Positions 1 to 8,212 of a DNA stretch of 11,679 nucleotides are shown here, in pieces. The notes beneath the pieces are model-generated. The model had not been told where the DNA came from and searched no databases. It was given only the letters and a program-made list of their open reading frames with translations. Every line of letters starts with the position of its first letter. The first letter of the stretch is position 1. The translations under genes were made by a program, and so were the position numbers. Source of the stretch: Baffinella frigidus (lineage: Eukaryota > Cryptophyceae > Cryptomonadales > Baffinellaceae); contig MU646671.1 in assembly GCA_026770585.1 (NCBI GenBank), positions 2,674 through 14,352 of the forward strand, read 5' to 3'.

Positions 1-275
1 GGGTTTGGGGTTTGGGGTTTGGGGTTTGGGGTTTGGGGTTTGGGGTTTGGGGTTTGGGGTTTGGGGTTTGGGGTTTAGGGTTTAGGGTTTGGGGTACAGG
101 GTTCAGGGTTTAGGGTTTAGGGTATAGGGTACAGGGTTTCGGGTATAGGATTTCGGGTTTCGGGTTTAGGGTTTGGCGTTTAGGGTTTCAGGTTTCGGGT
201 TTCGGGTTTGGCGTTTAGGGTTCAGGGTTTAGGGTTTAGGGTTTAGGGTCAGGGTTTAGGGTTTAGGGTTTAGGG
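1..275. repeat. Telomere-like heptamers, G-rich on plus strand
   Basis: Perfect TTTGGGG heptamers to about 74, then degenerate TTTAGGG, TTTCGGG, TTCAGGG and TTTGGCG units. Too degenerate to be an active chromosome end, and unique sequence follows. No gene seen here. Confidence 0.95.
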
Positions 276-340
276 CTCCAAGGCCCTGCGGTGGTCCTAG
301 GGAGGGGCGCGTTGCCTGATAATCCAGGTACCCCATGTAA

Positions 341-393
341 CCCCCGTAAACCCTAAACCCTAAAACCTACGCCCTAAAACCTAAAACCCCCGG
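341..393. repeat. Short CCCTAAA-type array, opposite orientation
   Basis: Degenerate CCCTAAA/CCTAAAA units on the plus strand, facing the G-rich array at 1-275 across about 65 bp of unique sequence. Confidence 0.85.
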
Positions 394-450
394 CTGCTAT
401 TGGAGCCATTGGCGAAGGAGGGTTGTGAGAACCGCCTCAGGAATGGCGAC

Positions 451-850
451 AGACAGGCCCACCTCGGGACAGACAGGCCCGCCTCGGGAGATATTCCTAA
501 AGTGGCGAGTAGGCTCATACGCCCTACCGTAGGGCCCTAGGACCTACCTAGGACCTCTTGGCGGCCAATTTCGACCGCTTCGCCACTTAAAGGATAGGCC
601 CGCATCGAGAGATCTAGGCCCACCTCGGGACAGACAGGCCCGCCTCGGAAGAGATAGGCACGCTTCGGGAAAGATAGGCCCGCCTCGGGAAAGATAGGCC
701 CGCCTTGGGATATATAGGCCCGCCTCGGGACATATCCCTTCAGTGACCAGTAGGCTCATACGCCCTACCGTAGGGCCCTAGGACCTGCCTAGGGCGAGTT
801 AAGAGTGAATATTCGCCCTATGGGCACTTGAGGGATAGGCCCGTCTCGGG
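451..850. repeat. 20-bp minisatellite within a 241-bp duplication
   Basis: Exact 20-bp units of the type ATAGGCCCGCCTCGGGA: two at 451-490, seven at 591-730, one at 831-850. A 38-bp block (508-545 and 749-786) containing CCCTAC-C-GTAGGG recurs 241 bp apart. Open frames across this block only follow the period (three units = 20 codons), so no gene is called. Confidence 0.9.
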
Positions 851-924
851 ACGGAGTTGAGTGATTCAGACGGGGCGAACCTACACGCCGGCTGCGAACA
901 AGCTACGCGAGGCTGCGAACGAGG

Positions 925-991
925 GAATCAGTCAACTTGAGTTGAGTGATTCCAGTCAGTCAAGTTGGGTTGAGTGATTCCAATCAGTCAA
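925..991. repeat. Imperfect palindrome and 28-bp direct repeat
   Basis: 925-952 is a 28-bp near-palindrome (12 of 14 pairs match). 936-963 and 964-991 are two tandem 28-bp units around TTGAGTGATTCC. Confidence 0.8.
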
Positions 992-1008
992 CTGGCGGGG
1001 ATCCGTAC

Positions 1009-1049
1009 CGAGAGGGCCGAGCTGCTCCCCGAGAAGAAGGTACGAGAAC
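1009..1049 (-). CDS. Exon 11: FSYLLLGEQLGPL, last recognised exon
   Basis: 41 nt: one base completing Gly, FSYLLLGEQLGPL, then the first base of the next codon. LLLGE-x-L is the classic end-of-repeat motif, and joins to exon 10 as DPVYAAG-FSYLLLGE. The acceptor is TTTGGTTTGCAG and the proposed donor is GTACGG. Only the last helix (about 20-30 residues) should follow. If the donor is not used, the frame runs on as TDPRQLTD with no family likeness. Confidence 0.87.
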
Positions 1050-4000
1050 CTGCAAACCAAACCAAATTCACCTCGGAAGATATCTGAATCAGTTCTTTTG
1101 TGATAGGAGGTTCAATAGGAGAAATGAGTTAAGGCATAGTAAATTTAATTAGGCCTCCTAATTAAGTGAAAGCTCTCATTAGGGAACTGATTCAGTTATC
1201 TTCCGAGATGAAAATCAATTCAAAAGTGCAAACCAAACCAAATCAACTCAAAAGTGAAAACCAAACCAATTCAACTCAAACGAAGGTGTGGAGCTTGTTG
1301 AATCACACCCGTAGGCTTGGGAGGGCACAGTAATAACCCCTACACCACCGCAACCTACGAGAACCTGCACTCCGAACCAAAATCCATTCAGATGGAATCC
1401 GCTGGGATCTAATGCGGAAACAGTTTTAATCTGAAACCGTTCGATTCAATGAAAATTACTACACGAATGCTTTAATATTACCAGTAAAACTCATTTTGCG
1501 TGGTAAATTTCATTGCCAGAAAGTTTCAAATCAAAACCGTTCCCCTATGAGATCATCCCCTGTCTCCATTCGGCAACTCCATCGCCGCTGGATGTTCAGT
1601 TTGATAATAACCAATAACCAAGAACCGCTACACATGGACGGCCCCGCAAACCAAATCAAAACGTTTGAGTTTGAGCGTTTGAGAAGACGTTTGAGTCGAT
1701 ACACCGCTGTGTGGTGTAGCTCCGCTACTCCGCTACACGACACAGCGGGCTATCAAGTATTTTTTGCCGGATTCTGACAGAGAATCCGTTAGAACATCCG
1801 TCAGGACAATTGTCCATGTATGGGTTATTCACAAAATCCAGCTGTAGCCTGCTGTGTGGCTCTGCCTGAGTTAATCTGGTCTCCTCCAAACTGAGGAGAC
1901 CGGAAGTTGATCATCTGGGTCTGTGGTACAAATCCGTCAACTTTTCTTCGTATACGTTGTATACTCGGTGATATATGACTCTGGGTAGGTGACTCTCTAG
2001 AGTATCTTCTGCTCTCGTGTGTCGCCTCCCAAGCCTGAGTCTATCATGGTGTGAAAACGGACCCTCGGATGTCTGGAGGGGAGCATGTGCCGGCCCACGC
2101 GGCAGAGCGTTTGCGGTAATTGTTGTCCGTTTTCGAGGTTGGGTTTTCAAGTTTTCAAGTTTTCATTTGTACCAGAAGTGTCCATTTAAAAACATTTACG
2201 ACCTTGAAAACATTTTCAAACTCTCGAAAACTTGAAAACTTGAAATAAAAAACGGACAACAATTACCACAAACGCTCTAGTAGTTGGTTGTCTTCACTGT
2301 TCATTAGGATTTGAACGTCATAAAGAAGATGAAGAATGCGTCCACGTTTCACGAGATTTTGGGCGTAGTAAAGAGGGAAGAGAAGAATAATCAAAATCAT
2401 TAAACCAAACTCGCAAATCGAACCAAATAACACTCGCTAACGGAATCAAATCACAGTAGTTCGTTGCTCACCCGGCAGCGTAGACAGGGTTTCGTGTTTC
2501 GTGTTTCGTGTTTCGTGTTTCGTGTTTCGTGTTTCGTGTGTCGGGTGCAGGGTTTAGGGTTTAGGGTTACCCCGCAGCGTACACAGGATCGAGGGCGTAG
2601 ATGATCGCTGCGTTCTCGGCTTTGATCCTGCATAAGGTAGGGGAAGGGGGGAGGGGGGGTAAGCCTACGGCGCAAGACAGACCATACACCCTACACCCTC
2701 AACCCTGAACCCTGAACCCTCGGTGAGGGGGGGTTCACACAAGGTCTCCTGCGTTCTCGGCCGCCGGAGGCTTGTTAGGTCCCCCTCCGATGTGAATTCG
2801 TTTTACACATCGGGGAGGGACCTGACGCCCGGGAAGCCCCCCGCAGGGGTCGACCGGGATTCGGGTCGTGCTTGATTAGCGCAGCAAGCCCCCCGCAGGG
2901 GCCGCCGGAGGCTTGTTAGGTCCCCCTCCGATGTGAATTCGTTTTACACATCGGGGAGGGACCTGACGCCCGGGAAGCCCCCTGCAGGGGTCGACCGGGA
3001 TTCGGGTCGTGCTTGATTAGCGCAGCAAGCCCCCCGCAGGGGCCGCCGGAGGCTTGTTAGGACCCCCCTCCGATGTGAATTCGTTTCACGCATCGGGGAG
3101 GGACCAGACGCCAGGCTTTGATCCTGCGCCGCGAGATGACTTTATCAGGCGACACCCAAAGTCATCAGAGAGTTGACTTTATCAGGCGACGCCCAAAGTC
3201 ATCAAGGAGTTGACTAAAAATATCTCTGGATCCGGCGGTTGGTCGTTCGCCAGTTCTCGGCTAGATCACTTTATTTTTTTCTGTATTACTGTATGGGATT
3301 TGAAACCACTCGAGGCCAGAGAGATAACTTCAACCACTCGAGGCGAGAAAAGGGACGATTTTCTAAACCGTTTTCTTCCTAGAAGTCCAAGTTAAATGTT
3401 GTTCTGAGCTAGTTGTACCCAGGGTTAGGGTGAGGGGTTGGGGTTTAGGGTTTAGGGTTTAGGGTTTAGGGTTTAGGGTTTAGGGGTAAGGGGTTGGGGT
3501 TAAGGGTTTCAGGTTTCGGGTTTCGGGTTTCGGGTTTCGGGTTTCGGGTTTAGGGTTCAGGGTTCAGGGTTTAGAGTTTAGAGTTTAGAGTTTAGGGTTT
3601 AGGGTTTAGAATTTAGGCTCTACGGTTTAGGTTTTGGGGTTTAGAGTTCGGGGCGGTACGTGCGCTGACCAATCGTCTGGAGGAAGGATGTGAGCGCTGT
3701 GGTCACTAGCCCTGTGTTTAGGGTTTAGGGTTTAGGGTTTAGGGTTGAGGGTTTGGAATTTGGGGTTTAGGATTTAGGGCCAATCGTCTGCAGGAAGAAT
3801 GTGAGCGCTGTGGTTACCAGCCCTAGGTTTATGGTTTGGGGTTTAGGGTTTAGGGTTTGGGGTTTGGGGTTTGGGGTTTAGGGTTCAGGGCTTAGGGGGG
3901 TCGGTTTAGGGTTTAGGGTTTAGGGTGTCGGGTTTGGGGTTTAGGGTGTAGGGTGTAGGGTGTAGGGTGTAGGGTTTAGGGTTTAGGGTTTAGGGTTTAG

Positions 4001-7000
4001 GATTACGGCTTTACGGTTTATGGTGTAGGGTTCAGGGTTTAGGGTGCAGGTAGGGACCTAGGTACAGAGCGGCTTCCCAGGCTTGCGGCGATGCTGGGAG
4101 AAGATCCGCGGGATTTTGGAGGCCTGATTGGGGGGTGAGTCGTATTTTCAATATGCCACAACCCTACGGTAGGCCATCCCTAGGGACCTAGGGGGATAGC
4201 GGCAAACGATGGCTCAATCGGTTCGCAAGCGGGGAGGAGGTCCGCGGGGTTTTGGAGGCCTGTTTGGGGGGTGAGTCGTATTTTCAATATGGGATTTTTG
4301 AGGTCTGTTTTGGGGGTGAGTCGTATTTTCAATATGGGATTTTGGAGGTCTGTTTAGGGGGTGAGTCGTCTTTTCAATATGCCATACAACCCAAACCCCA
4401 ACCCTACGGAAGACCATCCCTAGGGGGATAGCGGCAATCAATGGCTCGATCCGGGTTTCGGGTTTCGGGTTTAGGGTTGTGGCTCAGCCACCACCACTCC
4501 CTTCGAAGCCCGCTGTGTGGAATACTTTTCTCTCGCTATACACTATGCACTGCATACTATCTACTAACTACTGTACTCTATACTATATACTTAATACTTA
4601 GTCTATACTGCGGGAGGTGGGGGTGAGCACCGTTCGGGTCGGAAAGAAGGGCCCATCCGTATACTATACACGATATACAATGTACGATATACTATATACT
4701 ATATACTATTTACTATATACTATATACTATATACTTAGTCTATGGGGGAACACCGTTCGGGTCGGAAACGAGGGCCCATCCGAGCGAGAGAATCGAAACC
4801 TGAAAAAAAGGGTTTATGGTTTAGGGTTCGGAGTTTAGGGTTTGGGGTCTGGGGTTTAGGGTTTAGGGTTTAGGGTTTAGGGTTTAGGGTTTAGGGTTTA
4901 GGGTTCAGGGTTCAGGGTTCGGGGTTTAGGGTTTACGGTTGCACCGTTAGGGTTACACCTGTGACATGTCACGGAGGCTGAAGGTGTAGTGGGTTTAGGG
5001 TTCAGAGTTTAAGATTTAGGGTTTCGGTTTTCGGGTTCGGGGTTTAGGGTTTAGGGTGTAGGGTTCAGGGTTTCGATTTTCGGGTTCAGGGTTTAGGGTT
5101 TAGGGTTTAGGGTGTGTTGCTGACCGTGAGCATGGAAGCGAGGTTGAGCGGCGCGGGGTCGTGTAGGGGCGCGACTGCCTCGAGACGCAGGATGAAAAGC
5201 GCCGACGCCGCTGTCAGCAGGGGGGTCAGAGAAGGTTCTCGAGTGTTCTAGAGCGTTATCGAGCGTTCGATTGCAGGTCTGGAGCATTCTAGAGCGTTCT
5301 AGAGCGGCCGTGCAGGGGCGCGACTGCCTCGAGGCGCAGGATGAAGAGCGCCGATGCCGCTGCCGCGGAAAGCGTAGGTTCAGTGCAGAGAGTGACGGGA
5401 AGGGTCGGGAGAGGTCAGAGAATGTTCTCGAGCGTTCTCGAGCGTTCTAGAGCTTTATCAAGCGTTCTCAAGCGGTCTAGAGTGGTCTAGAGCGGTCGTG
5501 CAGGGGCGCGACTGTCTCGAAGCGAAGGATGAAGAGCGCCGACGCCGCTGACAGCAGAGCGTGTGGCAGTGTTAGATACACCCGGGTGAGTGTTAGAAAC
5601 ACCCGGATGAGTGTTCGACACACCCGGGCGAGTGTTCGACACACCCAGAGTGTCTTAGACACACCCTGGCGAGCGGACTAGAGGGGTCTAGAGCGGCCGT
5701 GCAGGGGCGCGACTGCCTCGAGACGCAGGATGAAAAGCGCCAACGCCGCTGCCGGGGGAGGGGACAGCACCGTTTACTGATCGCAAAGCACGCAGAAAGC
5801 CGCAGGCGCGGTGTATTCAGTGGCGGGAGGGGTTGGGAGAGGTCAGAGAAGCGTTCTCGAGCATTCTGGCGCGTTCTCGAGCGGTCTAGAGCGGTCTAGA
5901 GCGGTCGTGCAGAGGCGCGATCCATGTATGTCGTCACACCCTCAACCCTGAACCCTCAACCGAAACCCCTCACCCGCCACAGCGACACACCACGCGTCAC
6001 CGACGTTCGGCGTACCCCACCCCCAAATCCAATAAATCCATCTATCTCGTCAAACTCCAAACCCCAAACCCCAAACCCTAAACTTAACAAACGGGTGCAG
6101 ACCTGCGGCAGCGACAGACCACGCGTCACCGACCTTCGGCGGACCACCGTCCTGAACCCTAAACCCTAAGTCCTAAACCCTAAACCCTAAGTTCTAAACC
6201 CTAAACCTCAAGTCCTAAACCCTAAACCCTAAGTCTTAAACCCCAAACCCTACACCCGAAACCCTAAACCTCAACCCGTCGTAGCCTACGGCAGAGGAGG
6301 ACTTGACTGGAAACATTTGCTTTACAAACTTTAAAATAGGGTTTAGAATCAGTTAACACAGGGTGAGAATCAGTCACAAACTTTAAGCCCGGGTGAGAAT
6401 CAAGTAGGCGAAGACCTGCGGCAGCCACAGACCACGCGTCGCCTACGTTCGGCGGACCCAAACCCTGAACCCAACAAATCCATCTATCTCGACAAACCCC
6501 AAACCGGGGTGTGTCTAACACTCATCCAGGTGCCGCCGGCAGGCTGTGTGTGTGGGGGGAGGGGAGGGAGAGGGGGGCGAGAGAAGAGGAGGAGGAACCC
6601 TGAACCAAAACAACGAACGCAGACCTGCGGCAGCGACAGACCACGCGTCACCGACGTTCGGCGGGCCGCCGTCGTATCGCGTCAAACCCCCAACCCGAAC
6701 CCTGAACCCTGAACCCTAACTCTAACCCTAACCTCTGAATCCTCAACCCTCAACCCTCAACCCTCAACCCTAACCCCAACCCCAACCCTAACCTCTGAAT
6801 ACTCAACCCTCAACCCGCAATCCTAAATCCAATAAATCCACATACATATCTCGTCAAACGCTCAACGCTCAACGCTCAATGCTCAACGCTCAACGCTCAA
6901 CGTTGAGCGTAGTCCACACAGTGGACTACGGACCTTTCATCAAAAGTCAACCTCAACCCCTCACCTGCGGCAGCGACAGACCACGCGTCGCCGACGTTCG

Positions 7001-7144
7001 GCGGGCCGCCGTATCGCGTCACACCCTCAACCCTAACCCCTAAACCCTGGATCCTCAACCCTCAACCATCAACCCTCCACCCTCCACCCTCCACCCTCAA
7101 CCCCAGATCCAATAAATCCATCTATCTCGTGAAACCCCTTAACC

Positions 7145-7183
<39 letters not shown>

Positions 7184-8152
7184 ACCTAAAACCCAGACCT
7201 GCGGCAGCGACAGACCACGCGTCACCGACGTTCGGCGGACCACCATCGTAGCCAAGCATCGCCTGCATGTATGGGTGATTTCGTTTCAGATTTTCCAGGA
7301 TTTTCCAAGATTTTCCAGGATTTTCCAGGATTTTCCAGGATTTTCAGGAGCCTGATGCCCGTTTTCGCCGGGGGGGCTCTTTGGAACCGAAGAGAGTGGG
7401 ATCACGCGAGAACGGACGTTCGGCGGGCCACCGTCGTAGCCTAGCATAGCCTGCGCTGAGAGGGGGGGCGCGGTTAAACACACCCGGGTGGGTGTTAGAC
7501 ACACCCGGGCGAGCGTTATATACACACGGGCGAATGTTAGACACACCCGGGCGGACGTTATCGAGCGTTCTAGAGCGTTCGAGAGCGGTCTAGAGCGGTC
7601 GTACAGGGGCGCGAGATCCGACGCTGGGCGGGCCTCCGTCGCAGCCTAGCATCTGTGTGTATGGGGTATGGTTGTAGTTTATGGTTTATGGTTTATGGTT
7701 TTGGGTTTTGGGTTTGGGGTTTGGGGTTTGGGGTTTGGGGTTTGGGGTTTTGGGTTTCGGGTTTCGGGTTTAGAGTGTACCGTGCCGACGAGGGCGACTG
7801 AAGCAGCGGCCCACGTCGAAAGAGGAATCGTTCTTTCGTAGAGGTAACGAGCTCCTGACAACTCCTGAGAACTCCTGAGAACGAAAATCCCCGAAACCCC
7901 CAGAAAACTTCTGACAACTACGGAAAACTCTGGTGGTATACCGTGCCGACGAGGGCGACGGACGCAGCTGCCCACGTCGAAAGAGGAATCGCTCGCCCGT
8001 AGAGGACTCCCGCGAAGACGGGGACCAGCTTCACGTTGAGGTAGAGCAGGAAGGCTGAACGGCTCGCGGAGGTGTACTGCAGGCGAGAAAGGGTTTAGGC
8101 TTTAGTGGGGGGGGGTTGGGGTTTCACGAGATGGATTTGTTGGATTCATGGT

Positions 8153-8212
<60 letters not shown>

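Larger units (their letters stand above)
3418..4046. repeat. Telomere-like arrays around exon 9
   Basis: Degenerate TTTAGGG, TTTCGGG, TTTAGAG and TGTAGGG units on the plus strand, interrupted only by exon 9 and its partial copy. On the transcript these are C-rich (CCCTAAA). Confidence 0.93.
5228..5905. repeat. 10-bp GCGTTCTAGA-type arrays interspersed with exon 6 fragments
   Basis: Arrays at about 5230-5305, 5411-5495, 5676-5697 and 5848-5905, of exact 10-bp units rich in TCTAGA and CTCGAG, recurring at 7555-7598. Each array sits at the broken 3' edge of an exon 6 fragment. Confidence 0.88.
5936..7194. repeat. C-rich telomere-like arrays in the intron between exons 5 and 6
   Basis: CCCTAAA, CCCTCAA and CCCTGAA units on the plus strand, the reverse of most other arrays here. 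Between them sit exon 5 fragments and a 30-bp module AATCCAATAAATCCATC..CTCGTCAAAC at 6026, 6468, 6826 and 7106. That module recurs inverted at 8121-8148. Confidence 0.9.

Noticed and set aside
1-275. A true chromosome end
   Set aside because: The array is degenerate and mixed. A gene continues beyond both window edges, and similar arrays occur throughout the introns in both orientations.
544-759. 71-codon minus-strand frame with RRACLSRGG repeats
   Set aside because: The peptide repeat follows directly from the 20-bp minisatellite (three units = 20 codons). No start context or family likeness.
2759-3112. CRISPR array or integron-like attC cluster
   Set aside because: Units are contiguous 141-bp repeats without unique spacers, in a spliced eukaryotic gene. 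Hairpins alone are not evidence for either.
4214-4441. 75-codon minus-strand frame with 15-residue repeats
   Set aside because: The period comes from the 45-bp junction repeat. The frame differs from that of exons 8 and 8b within it.
5477-5662. 61-codon minus-strand frame as a gene
   Set aside because: Its first half is the 21-bp minisatellite and its second half an exon 6 fragment read across the acceptor.
7286-7546. 86-codon minus-strand frame
   Set aside because: It joins the 21-bp minisatellite, an exon 5 fragment and the 10-bp TTTTCCAGGA array.
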